Assembly: GCF_016859285.1 (NCBI RefSeq)
Contig: NC_053422.1
Span: 21,544,501 to 21,608,500 of the forward strand
Direction of reading: 5' to 3'
Source of the DNA: Xiphias gladius
Lineage: Eukaryota > Chordata > Actinopteri > Istiophoriformes > Xiphiidae
Length of the DNA stretch: 64,000 nt
A model generated the notes under the pieces. That model did not search any database, had not been told where the DNA came from, and saw only the letters and a program-made list of their open reading frames with translations. The translations under genes and the position numbers were made by a program. Shown one piece after another: positions 1-18,565 of this stretch (positions are counted from its first letter, which is position 1; each line of letters starts with the position of its first letter).

Positions 1-51
1 TCATACTGAATTATATTAATATTGATTTGACTAACATAGAAAGTGTTCTGG

Positions 52-888
52 CAGTGGTGGAAAGTAACTAATTACATTTGCTCAAGTACTGTACTTAAGT
101 ACAGTTTTGAGTTACTTGTACTTTACTTGAGTATTTCCACTTTATACTACATTATACTTCCACTCCACTACATTTCAATGGGAAATATTGTACTTTCTAC
201 TCCACTACATTATTTGAAAGCTTTACTTACTATTTACTTTTAAGATGAACATTTTACACAATGGATAATATAACAAGCTTTTAAAATACAACACATTGTA
301 AAACATTAAACCAGTGGTTTCCAACCTTTTTGGCTTCTGATGTCTTACCAAAAGCAGTGTGTAGTTGCAGTCACAACAGATGTCTATGAGTTGTTAACAG
401 CTCCACCTAATAGTGATTTTTACCCCTAAACTTCTCAAATAGTTTAATTTCAATTAATGTTCAAATGATCTCACCAAAATTCAAAAATTAGAGTATAAGG
501 CCAAAAAACTGAAAACAGATTTGTGTGTCAGAACTTTGTTTTTTCTTTCTTTTCTCTCCCGTTAATCACCTCATGACCCCTCAGATTTATCTGGTGTCCC
601 TGTATATAAAACTATATATAAAGTACTTCCAACTAGTTCCACCTCCAGCAGTGACAACAGTAACATGCTGCTTACACACTGATGCTTCAGTATTGACCAT
701 CTAATTATGTCATATGTAACAATATATCAGACCAGTACTTTTACTTTAATACTTTAAATACATTTTGCTGCTAATTTTACTTAAGTAGGATTTTTCATGC
801 AGGACTTTTGTTTGTAATTGAGTATTTTTACATGGCTGTATTGATATTTTTTCTTAAATAAAGGATCTGAATACTTGTTCCACCATTG
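52..888. mobile_element. Non-autonomous hAT-type DNA transposon
   Basis: The element starts with CAGTGGTGGAA and ends with TTCCACCATTG, imperfect terminal inverted repeats. It is flanked by a perfect 8-bp direct repeat, TGTTCTGG, at 44-51 and 889-896, the target-site duplication expected of hAT elements. The interior is AT-rich, repeats motifs such as ACTTAAGTA and TACTTTTACTT, and has no transposase reading frame, so it would need a transposase supplied elsewhere. Repeats beginning with GTGGAAAGTAACTAA are very common in spiny-rayed fish genomes. The intact duplication and near-intact ends suggest a fairly recent insertion. It lies inside or downstream of the msn intron that leaves the window. 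Confidence 0.88.
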
Positions 889-1362
889 TGTTCTGGTGTT
901 TAATTTGTGCATCTGGATCCATTTTTTGTATGCATGTATTCCCTAACGGCAAACCCACAAGCGTAAACGGGATCTGCATGAGTCATCGTGGAACCCCCAC
1001 TGGTCATTAAGACAGGTTCAGCATTTTATTTTCATTGAGATTCCTTATTTGTCATTGTATTTTAAGGCTGCAACTCTTGCACAATATAGCATTACTTACA
1101 GTGTGATAGCCACTTTGTCCAGATTGATTAGAAATCTATGTCTAAAGAATTGCTCTTGTTATGTTATTGTGAACTTTACTTCTCTTTCAGCACATATCAA
1201 TAAATTTAAGAATGTGAATTGTTTGCTTGAGATAAAAAGAAAAAAGTGGCGCAGTTTAATTCAGAAAGTTACCGAGAACGATTAGGAAAGCCAAGCATTA
1301 CAACCCATGTTTCAGGGGTGCAAATTTAAAACATGATTCCTTTACGTGTACTCATCTCCAAC

Positions 1363-1928
1363 CTGCAGGAAGAAGAGGCGCTGCGTTGCCTCTTGGATCA
1401 GTTCATCAGCGACATCCTCAGGGTAAAACTTGGCCCTGAACTTAATCAACAAAGGGTTGTCCCTTTTCACATCTTGAGCTGTCACCTGGGATTGGCACAC
1501 CACAGCAGTGGGATGCCGGAATGAAGAAATACGTACTAATTAGCGTCAGTGGGGTGACATAGTAACATTACCAAAACCATAAACATGATTACATCTTCAT
1601 TCATATCCAGCTGTCGGTGTAGTCAGATTATGCCATCATGGGATGTAAAGTTGATGCGCAAACTTTCTCCTCACCCTCTTGTTCAGCTTGAGCCAGGTGG
1701 AGAAGCCTTTGCTGTCCTGATACTGGAGGCCAAAGAACCAGGTTTCCCTCAGCCCGATTGTCTTCACTATCTAAACATTACAATAAGTACATGATCATAT
1801 TTTTGTCTGCCAAAGTGCCTGTTTGATTGTAATGCACAGTGTACCTGGTCAAAAAGCTGTTTGCCAGTTGTGCTGGGCAGGATGGCAAACTCCAGCTCAG
1901 CATCCATGGTTGTGACCCGAACATTTAT
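1363..1928 (-). CDS. msn: Moesin-like FERM protein, partial (three 5' exons)
   Basis: Three minus-strand exons encode the N-terminal FERM lobe of an ezrin/radixin/moesin protein, which links cortical actin to membrane proteins. The exons are 1845-1928 (28 codons, contains [14 protein letters not shown]), 1675-1770 (32 codons, contains [20 protein letters not shown]) and 1363-1485 (41 codons, contains [17 protein letters not shown]). All are phase 0, have AG acceptors and GT donors, and match the human exon lengths. [14 protein letters not shown] is closer to moesin than to ezrin or radixin, and the position next to zc4h2 agrees with human MSN. The tiny first exon (M-P-K-T in human) was not found, and the rest of the FERM, helical and C-terminal parts lie left of the window. 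Positions 897-1362 are intron with nothing recognised. No stops are seen, so it is probably functional. Confidence 0.85.
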
Positions 1929-2809
1929 CTACCAGAGAAAACGTGCACATTTAGATACAGGAGGAAAACATCCCTGCTGTTCATTCATCTGTGTCACTGG
2001 AGAAGCATCAAGGATCATGCAGAGCAACGACTGAGATATAAAGAGCACTACCAATTCTGTAATAACTTTATTTGTTCTTTGAAACAATGCTAAATTTGTT
2101 GGGTTTTTTGCAAAATGACCAAAAAGAGGGTTCCTTACATTCTTCTGTTCAACCAGGAGCATCCAATCACAAGAGGTTGGAGGGGACTACAATCAAAAAA
2201 TGAAGCCCATAGTATATTTTAGTCTTATCTAAGAACATGGGGGTTCATTCCATGATGTATAAGTATTAACAACAGGGTGAAATCAGTGACACCCATTTAA
2301 AGTTAATCTTGCATAGTAGTATCAAACCATATACAGTACATATTTGCAATTGCTGGTATGGACTGACTGGTAAAATATTACCAAGCAGCATAGAGGACAA
2401 TTTGTTTGCTCAACACCTCATACACTTTTCTGAGATTTAATGAGCAAGGCAGCCTTCCATTGGTGCCTATAATAACAATAATGTACTGCAGTGGTAAGCC
2501 TTGCTGAACAGACTGTTCAGTGAATATTTATAAAAATAAGAAGGGAAAGCTTACTTTTCGTGTGTTTATGTAGATAGAAACCAAACACAACAAATTAGAA
2601 ACATCTAGTAACTGTGAATGATATTGATATGATCTTACATTTTGATCTAAAAAATATTTTTCAAGTTTAAGATCTACAGACAAATGCCTTCTTGTAGCTT
2701 TTACATTACTAAGCAGGTTCACAAATATCAATCGAACATTTAAACATTTCAACCAAATATGAAACACAGTGAAAATGAAGCTAAAAAAAAAAGAAAGATA
2801 GCTACTTAC

Positions 2810-3045
2810 AGTTGACATTTGTATTTTGTTTAATCTCGAGCCGAAAAACTTCTTCAGAGAGGTGCTTGTAGAAGCCTTTTCTCTGCAGAGTCATATGAAA
2901 CTGCTTGCAATACCTACAAGGATTATACTGAACGAGAATGGACCATTGTATTGTTCCAAGTACTTCTCTCGTAGTTAATCCAATAACAGCATGAGGCCCA
3001 TGCTTTTTAGACAGACAGCCTTCATCTTCGGTGACCATTTTTCCT
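2810..3045 (-). CDS. Candidate orphan coding exon, product unknown
   Basis: A minus-strand segment is bounded by TTTCAG on its 5' side and GTAAGT on its 3' side, both good splice signals. It is open throughout from an ATG at 3038 (AAAAATGG context) to the donor, about 76 codons, then stops just inside the intron. The peptide begins MVTEDEGCLSKKHGPHAV and contains NPCRYCKQFH, a CxxC with nearby histidines that could bind metal. I do not recognise the family. It lies between msn exon 2 and zc4h2, so it could be an alternative 5' exon of msn (though it ends in phase 1 and the msn exon at 1928 needs phase 0), part of a separate small gene, or a chance open stretch. Confidence 0.25.
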
Positions 3046-3491
3046 CTGAAATGAATTTGATTTTGACTGTGCTTCATTCAGCAAGGACCTAGACAGGGTC
3101 TTTGTCTCCCTAAACCTATTTACAGAGGGACATAAATCAACAGTAACTCAGCAACACCTGATGTTCCAGTAGCAGTGAAGGGGCCAGCACATTCCTTTAA
3201 TGTAATAATCGTGCCAGTTAATGTTTTAAGCGTATGTTCTTATGGCATAGGGTGATTTTGCAATTGGTGTGGGGGTGTGTTTGGTTGTAGGCCTAATAAA
3301 TATTTTGCATACGAACCAGAACGTTATCTTATGAAATGCAGTCCACTGTTATAGAATAAACTGCCCACAAGTATATGAAATTGTTTGAATTGGCTCCACC
3401 TCAAGCTACAACATTAAAGTGATGCTTAGTAATAGGATATGACAACAATAATAATCCATTGGTATGTTATACGCTGACAAGGAGCATTCTA

Positions 3492-3580
3492 CATGAGTAC
3501 TTTTACTTGGTAAGTATATATATATTTTTTGAATGCAGGACTTTTACTTTGAGTACTTCCTCCCTGTGGTAGGCCTATTG
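3492..3580. repeat. Truncated tail of the hAT-type repeat
   Basis: Motifs GAGTACTTTTACTT and TGCAGGACTTTTACTT resemble the right end of the element at 52-888 (compare 735-830 there). The left part and clean termini are missing, so this is a decayed fragment. The rest of 1929-4038 apart from the candidate exon holds only a poly-T run near 3690-3710 and no recognised feature. Confidence 0.5.
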
Positions 3581-3849
3581 CTACTTTCCATTATCAGTCT
3601 GATCTGAATATTTCTTTCACAACCAGCTACGGCCCTGATAGCTTGCGTAATAAGTGGAAAGAAACTTATGCCATATTGTCCCTTGATATGACCTTTTTTT
3701 TTTTTTTTTTTCCTCCCCAGTTTTTTCCCCCTGCCCCCTCCACTACTCAGACGTCTGCAGTGAGTGTCATTCATTTATTTCATGTAAGACTGAACGTGGT
3801 TGTTGGAGAGAAGTGGTTTCCATCACGGTGTACCAGACAGCTTGAGGGC

Positions 3850-4038
3850 CAGCTCAATCACAGGTTGTGTCTGGCAGAGCGCGTGGTGCCACTGATTGCA
3901 CGTAGCCAAGGTTGCACATTGCGGGCGCGTGGTCGCGTGCGCGCTCACCCCGGCTATTGTGTTTTTATCAACAAGGAGACCACCGTGGCCTCACGGGTAA
4001 CCGAGCCAGCCAGCTGAGCGACGAGGGACCGTTAAACC
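3850..4038 (+). promoter_or_regulatory. CpG-rich zc4h2 promoter and 5' UTR
   Basis: The stretch before the zc4h2 start codon is locally rich in CG dinucleotides (for example GGGCGCGTGGTCGCGTGCGC near 3922), unlike the AT-rich surroundings. The start codon sits in the strong context AACCATGG. No TATA box is evident, which fits a CpG-type promoter of a widely or neurally expressed gene. The transcription start cannot be placed from sequence alone. Confidence 0.5.
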
Positions 4039-11669
<7,631 letters not shown>

Positions 11670-12095
11670 ATCCTACTCCACCTTCAGCTTCAGTAAGGTT
11701 TAAAGGGAAGCAGTCCGATACATTGATCGAAGATCAGCCATGTGTGTAACAATGTATGGCTGAAATAACAGATCTGTGCTTCAGGAACGATTTCCACATT
11801 CAGTCCCCACTTTAACAGTAACTTGTTCTTTGTAACTTGTTCATAATCTGTCAACAATTGATCGAGGATCTGAACGTAATTTTTGGTTTGTTTTTATTAG
11901 TGCTTTGGATGTGTTTATATGTAACTGTATGACTTCCATAGTAGGCGAAAATGTCCAAAAAAAACTTCACCCATGTCGCTATTATTTTGCCTTAGATATT
12001 GTACTGTACTTCCTAAGTTTTAATGCATGCACGCTTCCATGTTTGTTGTGTATTATTTGTGCCAATATAAAATCTAATAGGTTTAATTAAAGTAA

Positions 12096-12218
12096 AATAA
12101 AACACAATGTTGTTATGTTTACAGTGTTCAAGTGACCACAAACTGGACAAAAAGGCCAGACTCATTTGCTCTGAATAGTGTTGTGTGTTTAACTTTAATA
12201 CAGTGTTATGAAAATAAA
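12096..12218 (+). terminator. zc4h2 polyadenylation signals
   Basis: AATAAA occurs at 12096-12101 and again at 12213-12218, about 430 and 550 bases after the zc4h2 stop, with T/G-rich sequence following the second. Either could end the transcript. The next gene converges from the other strand. Confidence 0.55.
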
Positions 12219-12361
12219 TGGCTGTTTTGTACTAACCTTGTTACCATGTTCTTTTTTTATGCTCAGAACAAAGGCTCCGCGCTTATTTTAGTGGTGTGAA
12301 TGTAAACAGTGCTGTAGCTGAGGAGGGTAAATGAGGACTCCGCCATCAGCATATGGATCGG

Positions 12362-12436
12362 TTTATTGGGCAAAAGGGTGTGAAAATAAAGACGTATGAA
12401 ATTATTTGATTCCACCACAACATTGTCCCTTTTATT
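12362..12436 (-). terminator. Polyadenylation signals of the C8orf48-like gene
   Basis: On the minus strand AATAAA lies at 12431-12436, about 30 bases past the stop codon, and again at 12362-12367. The zc4h2 signals are only about 150-260 bases away on the other strand, so the two transcripts are tail to tail and may overlap. Confidence 0.45.
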
Positions 12437-12466
12437 GTATTAATACTGTGCCCGTCATGTCTGCAG

Positions 12467-13405
12467 CTATCTGTCTGGAAAAGGACAGCGAGGTCTTGCT
12501 AAATTAGTTCCTATAACACTTTTGTCAGGGTGACCCCTTATTTCATCTGTTGCCAGGGCAACTCCACGTTCTTTAGTGGTTGCTACGGCAACCCCGGGTT
12601 GCTGTGACCCGCGTATCTTCACCAAGTAGTTCCTCCCAAATCCAGTGAGGGGCATCGGAGGACTTTGGGAGATTTTTCCCAAACTCGTCCAACTCGTACA
12701 ACCCTATAAACGAGGAAGAATTGTTTTAATCATGTAAATAACCTCTCTAATCAGTCGAACTGGCGTAAATATTAGTCTGACAGGTTTGACACCGAGTTGA
12801 TCTTTACTTAAAGTCACTTACTCTCTGGCCCAAGTATGTGTTTAGTCTGCCCTTCAATGTTTGGAACTGCAGTTGTGTCTTCTTCTTCCAGATAAAACGT
12901 TTCAAGGCCAGAAAAGCCTGTTCCTGCTCACACACACCGCAGGCAGCGGGATCATGGTCCTCCACCTCTGCAGCCTGCCACAGAAGATAAACTCACTTAG
13001 TGAGGAAATAAGGCCTTTTTCTATCGTAATAACGACCACATGGTAAAACAGAGTCACGCAAGATCGTCTCCTAACCCGTCTCAGCTCCTCCTTGAAGGTC
13101 TTGAGCCTCAGCATTGAGATGAGCTGAAGGGGGACGGCCTCAACTTCGGGACCTTGACATATGAGACTAAGGGAGGGTTGGTGTCTCCCCCGTTTCGCAC
13201 AGTCCAGGAGAGGGAGGTTACACTCTGTGTAATCTATTAACTCGTCCCCTGCTACAAGTTGTTTTCCAGGTTTAGCCCCCCCTCGGCATCCTTTGTGTCT
13301 GTCTGTCCTCTCTTCCTCCCCTGAGGACTGAAAGTGCTGCTGCTTGTTTCGGACACGATCAATCATTTTTCTGCAGTAACTTCTCAGAGCGTCCTCCTCC
13401 TCCAT
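12467..13405 (-). CDS. Uncharacterised protein, C8orf48/DUF4606-like
   Basis: Three minus-strand exons, all phase 0: 13076-13405 (110 codons), 12822-12974 (51) and 12467-12703 (78 plus stop), total 239 aa. The start is the ATG at 13405 (AAAATGG). The acceptors are TGGCAG and TTATAG; the donors are GTTAGG and GTAAGT. The N-terminus, MEEEDALRSYCRKMIDRVRN, is followed by a poorly conserved polar stretch. The centre reads ISMLRLKTFKEELRR and, across the splice, HDPAACGVCEQEQAFLALKR then KKKTQLQFQTLKGRL. The order DPxxCxxC, then K-K-T, resembles human C8orf48 (DUF4606 family, function unknown) as I remember it; only an alignment would prove this. There is no signal peptide or membrane segment. The gene converges on zc4h2. 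Confidence 0.72.
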
Positions 13406-14215
13406 TTTGTAAAAAAACACCTGGAAGTATTGTTAGTTGTGCCTCATCCGTTAAACTGCAACATTAGGGTAGTAACACCCCTCGACTGATGCTAACGTCA
13501 ACTTAGTAATATTACGTTGACTGTAAGTTAAAACGGTGGCCCGTTTTTTTAGAGGGTTGTGCAATAAACCGAGTATCGTAACTACCCGTTTTCGTTTAGC
13601 GACGCCAGACTTTTCAGAGAGAAATATTAAAATATTTTAAACGACAAACAAAGGTAATTGAGAAAATAGCTGTCCTCTACCGAGCTGTGTTTGCACACCC
13701 TCTTCTTTACTGTTTACGACATAGGCACTTACCGCTATCGGTGCATCACTATCGCCCTCTGGTGGGCGACAGGGGGGATGTGAAGGGGAATCGCTTGGAC
13801 ACGTTTTGTCGCCATTCGAGGAATTTATTGTTATCAAGTTTATTCATTGATAAAAACACCTAATAAATTTACAGTTTATATATATATATACTATAATATT
13901 TTTAGAAAATTATATAATACATGAATTATTTTTTGTTACTACTATCAGCGGTAATATGGCAAATAAAAACTGAAGGTTTGTCAACCTTTTTGGAACATTA
14001 TCACATATGTTAGATAACAGACTCATCATTAGCTGATGATGTGTAGGCTTTACATTACCTGGAAGTGATAGGGTTCACATTTAATGTTGGAGAGTGTATC
14101 CATAATAATAAAAAAAGAATAGTAATCAGAAATGAAATTGGGATTCTAGCAAATGTCAAAAACGCAGTTAAATTCATGTAAAGTGCCTTCAACAAAGTTC
14201 ATACTTAATTCTTAT

Positions 14216-14463
14216 AGACCTTTTTCAAAGAAGACATTTTGACATGTCACAGTAGGAAAAATACAAGTGTAAATAATGAAATCAATGTTGGCTGAATTTC
14301 CTGTGGTTGCCAAGGTATCAAGGTCCTGATATTGTTCATATTGGCTCATTTTCACTGGGTTTACTGGGACACTTCTTTAGACCGGAGTCATAGATAATGT
14401 TAGCAGTAACACCTGTGCTTTTCCTACTTTGACAAGTATAAATGTCTGCTGTGAAAAAGGCCT
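14216..14463. mobile_element. MITE with about 45-bp inverted repeats
   Basis: The left arm reads GACCTTTTTCAAAGAAGACA and continues to CAGTAGGAAAA. The right arm is its imperfect complement, from TTTTCCTACTTTGACA to GTGAAAAAGGCC. About 160 bases lie between, with no coding capacity. I could not see a convincing target duplication, so the superfamily is left open. Confidence 0.75.
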
Positions 14464-15184
14464 GTTTTATTGTATTGCAATTACTGATTGCTCTTGTTTT
14501 GTCACTGTTCTCGAGTCAGGATTTTTGCATTAAAACTGAACTCTGGTTGTCCACATTTAATTCTTCTTTGTGTGCTCAGATAAATAATTAAAGCGACTTC
14601 ATGGATTTATACAATGCCAGGAATCCGGACTCTTGTGCCATCTGCTGAAAGAATGTGGTGTGTCACAGCCCTCCTTCTATACATGGGGCACGGGAAGACA
14701 CGGGTGGGTTTGGCAGGGGAACAGCTGACTGGCTGCTCCTGACATTCACGTCGCTGACACTTACTAAAATGGCTGCCTTGGTGTGAAACAGGGTGATAAC
14801 AGGACACCTACGGCAGACTAACTGCCTTTCTCCTAGATTATTTGGTATCATCGTCCCACTGGGAAATACAGAAATGCAGTTGACGGCTGTTGTATCTCTA
14901 ATAGCTGCTAGTTTGACCAGCTGAAACTACTAGCGAGGAATTCTTACATGGTTAACACTGGCCCAGAGCCCTAGACGTCTCCATTTCATTTTTGTTTTTA
15001 CCCAGGACACAGGGAACGACACAGTCACACTCACCAATCACAGACTGGGTGTCACAATTCTATCACCTTTCTAATTATAAACCTGAGCCATGACTCTCCA
15101 AGAATGGAAGTATGGCCAGGCCCATCTGTGGCCTAAAATTAGCCCCCACCCCCCAGAAAGGAGCTCTTGCCCCTCTGTCAGCTA

Positions 15185-15186
<2 letters not shown>

Positions 15187-15250
<64 letters not shown>
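15187..15250. repeat. CA microsatellite
   Basis: An uninterrupted run of about 32 AC units, 0.55 kb before the asb12 coding exon. It produces spurious His-Thr and Cys-Val reading frames on both strands. Confidence 0.98.
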
Positions 15251-15252
<2 letters not shown>

Positions 15253-15837
15253 TGCTGCATTTTTCACAACTCACAGCGCCTGTACAAGTTGGAGGACCTT
15301 TCTTTCTTTCTCCCACGTGACCTAGTGGAATATTGAAAGGTTTTAACTTCTCTTCTAATATCTTTGGAAATAACATTAGCCAGCAACAAGGTGAGGTAAG
15401 TGTCTTGTTACAGTTGGTGCCAGTTCCCTGCTGTTGACACCAGCCTTATAACTTTGTTTCTACTGAGCAAAGTCTGTGGACGTTTAGTGGGAAAGCATTC
15501 ACTTTGTGAGTTTGTGTATAAAATGCATTCATATTCGATTTTGAAGCCACGCACATTATGTCTGATCTATCCATTTAGGCTGCATTGCTGTGATTTGCCT
15601 TAAATACAATGACTGTGTCATGTAAACCACCCGCATTGGCTTAAGGTTGTACTGTCTGGTCATGGTAGGAAACTGTCATGGTAACCACTTGATTTGTTAA
15701 AGTAAAAACCATGCCTACCAAAGATAAACCAAAATGACAAGAGTATTTCCGCTGTGCATGTGTTTGGGTGCATCATCTTCTTTCTCTGTCACTGCAGATG
15801 GGACAGCTTTGAAGTGGCACTAGCCTGGAGTTACACT

Positions 15838-17545
15838 ATGGTTCTGGGCCAAGCTTTCAACATGAGTTTGATGGACATTTCTAAGATCTTCTCCCTGCTG
15901 CAGCCTAAGGAGGAGGATGAGGACAATGAGCAGTGTGAGGCCTTGAACAACGCCGTGAGCAGCGATGACGTCACTCTGCTCGCCAAGCTTCTGTCTCAGG
16001 AGAGTTACAGGGGGTCTATCAATGCCCGAAGCGGGTGGGGGGTCCCAGTAACCCCCTTGCGCACTGCTGCCGCTCTGGGACACTTGAGGTGCCTGGAGTT
16101 ACTGTTGGAGCATGGCGCAGAGGTGAGACGTAGAGAGAGCATTTTGTTGTGCAACTTTCAGATAAGGATGATGAGATGGATTTTTGAGAGTGGGTGTGGA
16201 ACGGGCGAGTGGGACACTACAACTGTGCCCGCTGGTGGGTGTAATGGATGTAAGTATCCTATTTAATAACCAAAATTACATACTGCACTCATCCCTCAAA
16301 CACTTCCTTTAAAAGCCAAGAATGGTTCCGCCATTATTCCTGCAGGTTTTTTCATTTATTAAAAATGATGAGTACGAAATAAGAAATGAGATTTTCATTA
16401 CATTTTACGCTTTGTGCATTAAAGCTGCTCCAATTAATGTTTATATGAACAATGGATTAAATGACTATGTGTAATATAAAAGAGGTCACTACTAGTGACA
16501 AGCCCACATAAAATTAGTTCCCAACTCTGCAGTTCACCTCTCTCCTACTTCGCCTTTTTGCATGTCTCATTTTTTGGTCCTTCTAACTCAGTTGTTATCA
16601 GTGTTGTTTCCAGATGCAACAGGCAGCTGTTTGCAGTGGAAAAGGCTCCACTCAACTCACTGTACACTATTTGTACACTGCTTTAAGTTCTTGGATCATC
16701 AAACCACTATTTGCTGGGATTGTGTTCCCTGGTGCTAAACCCTGTCGGTGTTCTCCTGTGTTCGGATCCAGATTGACAGCCTGGATGTGAAGGCCCAGAC
16801 GCCTCTGTTCACAGCTGTCAGCGGGAAACATCTGGACTGTGTGGTTGCTCTGCTGAAGGCCGGAGCCGATCCCAATGGCAGCCAGTACAACAACTGCTCT
16901 CCGGTGCTGACTGCCGCCCGGGAGGGTGATGTAGATGTGCTCCGAGAGCTGCTACGGTTTGGAGCCGAGACGGATGTCAGATCCAAAGTACCCGACTGGG
17001 CTTCCAATGCCACAGCCTGCAGAGGGCCCCTTTATATCTCAGCTGTTTATGGACACCTGGACTGCTTTAAACTGCTCCTTCTGCATGGGGCCAATCCCAA
17101 CTACAACTGCACAGATGAGAGGATGCTGGCCAGGATAAAACAGCCAAAGACAGTTCTGGAGGTGTGTCTCCGTTATGGCTGCGGGGTGGAGTACATCCAG
17201 CTTCTCATAGACTTTGGTGCAGACGTGTATCTACCCACACTGATCATTGACAAGACTACAAAGCAGAATGAAGCTCTGGTTCTACTGCTCAAGGAGAGAG
17301 GTGAGACACTGATTATAGTAGATTTAGATAGAACTGTTCTGTGAAATGACTCAAAAAGCAAATGTTGATCCACCTTTGTTTATTCTGTTTCTGCTCCAGT
17401 TTGTCCCAAAGCACTGATGTCTCAGACTCGGCTGGCAATTCGAAGATACATCTCCTTTGCTAATAAAGAGCCTTCCATTGACAGCTTGGACATTCCTCCT
17501 ATTCTGAGGAACTACCTGAAGCACGACACCTCTGAACTCATATGA
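15838..17545 (+). CDS. asb12: Ankyrin repeat and SOCS box protein 12
   Basis: Three exons: acceptor at 15797 with coding from 15838 or 15862 to 16122, then 16772-17300 and 17400-17545. Starting at the ATG at 15862 (MSLMDISKIFSLLQP, equivalent to human MNLMDITKIFSLLQP) gives 311 aa; starting at 15838 (MVLGQAFN) gives 319. Human is 309. Ankyrin repeats include TPLRTAAALGHLRCLELLLE, TPLFTAVSGKHLDCVVALLK, SPVLTAAREGDVDVLRELL, GPLYISAVYGHLDCFKLLLL and a last unit ending FGADVYLP. The C-terminal SOCS box runs from PKALMSQTRLAIRRYI to LDIPPILRNYLK. The BC-box cysteine is replaced by Thr; human ASB12 also lacks it. SOCS boxes recruit Elongin B/C and Cullin-5, so this is the substrate adaptor of a ubiquitin ligase; the substrate is unknown. 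Confidence 0.95.
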
Positions 17546-18565
17546 TGCTCATGATAGCATCAAGAGAAATGGCCAGTGAATTTCATTTTTATCTAATTTT
17601 ATTACCTCATTGCTGTGCACTCACGACTGAATAATGGATTTCTAGCTTTGCCAAATTTTCCTATAGGTAGGACAAGATAAGCGACACTCACACAACCAAC
17701 TTCAAAGTGCACACTGTGTAATAATCTCTCTGGTTCCTTTAGAGGTCACTGTTCTGTCCTACTGCTGTAAATTCTTTTTTTTATTATTATTTCTATACAA
17801 AGACTGAAGTTTGTGACTTGCTGTAGATGTACTTATTAAGTAGCTTAAATTTATATGGATATTTTTAGCTCTGCATAGCTGATACAAGTGTCTTTTGCAA
17901 CCACAAACAGATGATCATCCTGAAGGGCTCCCTTTTGGAGAATCTGCCATGTCCTTGGGAAGTGTAACACCAAAGCTGACCACTAGAGACCACAGTAACA
18001 CTGCATATTGCTCTTGTCCAAATATGAGTCTTCTCATTGGCAATTTTGATATTCTGTTAAAGCCTCTTTGCATAACCTTTAGCTCTGTCCTTTTTACAGG
18101 TATCTTTAGACAATCAGATATATAGACTCACTTCAGCTATTTAGACATCCAGACACTCACTGCCTGCATTACACAAGGATGTTTTAGAGCTTGCCTGAAA
18201 GTCTTGCATCTGTGGACTCCAAAACATTAGGAAGCGGCAATCAGCCAACACTTCAGCACGGCCAACTAGGAAAGTATATTTGCATAAGTCTCACTACTAA
18301 TTGCATACAGCATAGTTATTTTGCAAGCTAAAATGTGTGGTTGGAAACTTGTTGGAATTTTTCTTTTGTGGCTTGTGAATACCAGTCTGATGATGTTCTC
18401 ACCTAATCTTATGTTTTTAATCCTAAGTACGGCCTTTCATTTGTAATATATCAGCTGTTTGGAATGGGGAGGCCTAAAAAACAGGAAATGATGTCACACG
18501 ACAGGAAATCCAGCACAATGGTCTCACTCACACTTTGACGCCTTAACACGCAGTTCTGTAGAGTT
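17546..18565 (+). other. asb12 3' UTR and tail-to-tail gap with arhgef9
   Basis: AT-rich sequence after the asb12 stop. No canonical AATAAA is seen on the plus strand before the arhgef9 3' end signal at 18566, so the 3' end of asb12 is not placed. No other gene is visible. Confidence 0.4.

Larger units (their letters stand above)
13406..15797. other. Intergenic between C8orf48-like gene and asb12
   Basis: It contains the presumed promoter of the minus-strand gene (13410-13830, moderately CG-rich), a short TA run near 13878, a MITE at 14216-14463 and a CA microsatellite at 15187-15250. A possible non-coding first exon of asb12 could end at the donor-like AAG/GTGAGG (15390) or GAG/GTAAGT (15394). 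Confidence 0.5.

Noticed and set aside
15071-15080. MEF2-type site CTAATTATAA upstream of asb12
   Set aside because: A degenerate 10-mer like this is expected several times by chance in 64 kb of AT-rich DNA.
15075-15376. Overlapping open frames rich in Cys-Val or His-Thr
   Set aside because: Artefacts of the CA microsatellite; the same applies at 33481-33524 and 62276-62376.
16123-16266. Extension of the first asb12 coding exon to 16266
   Set aside because: It is intron read-through after the donor GAG/GTGAGA at 16122; the next exon continues the ankyrin repeats exactly.
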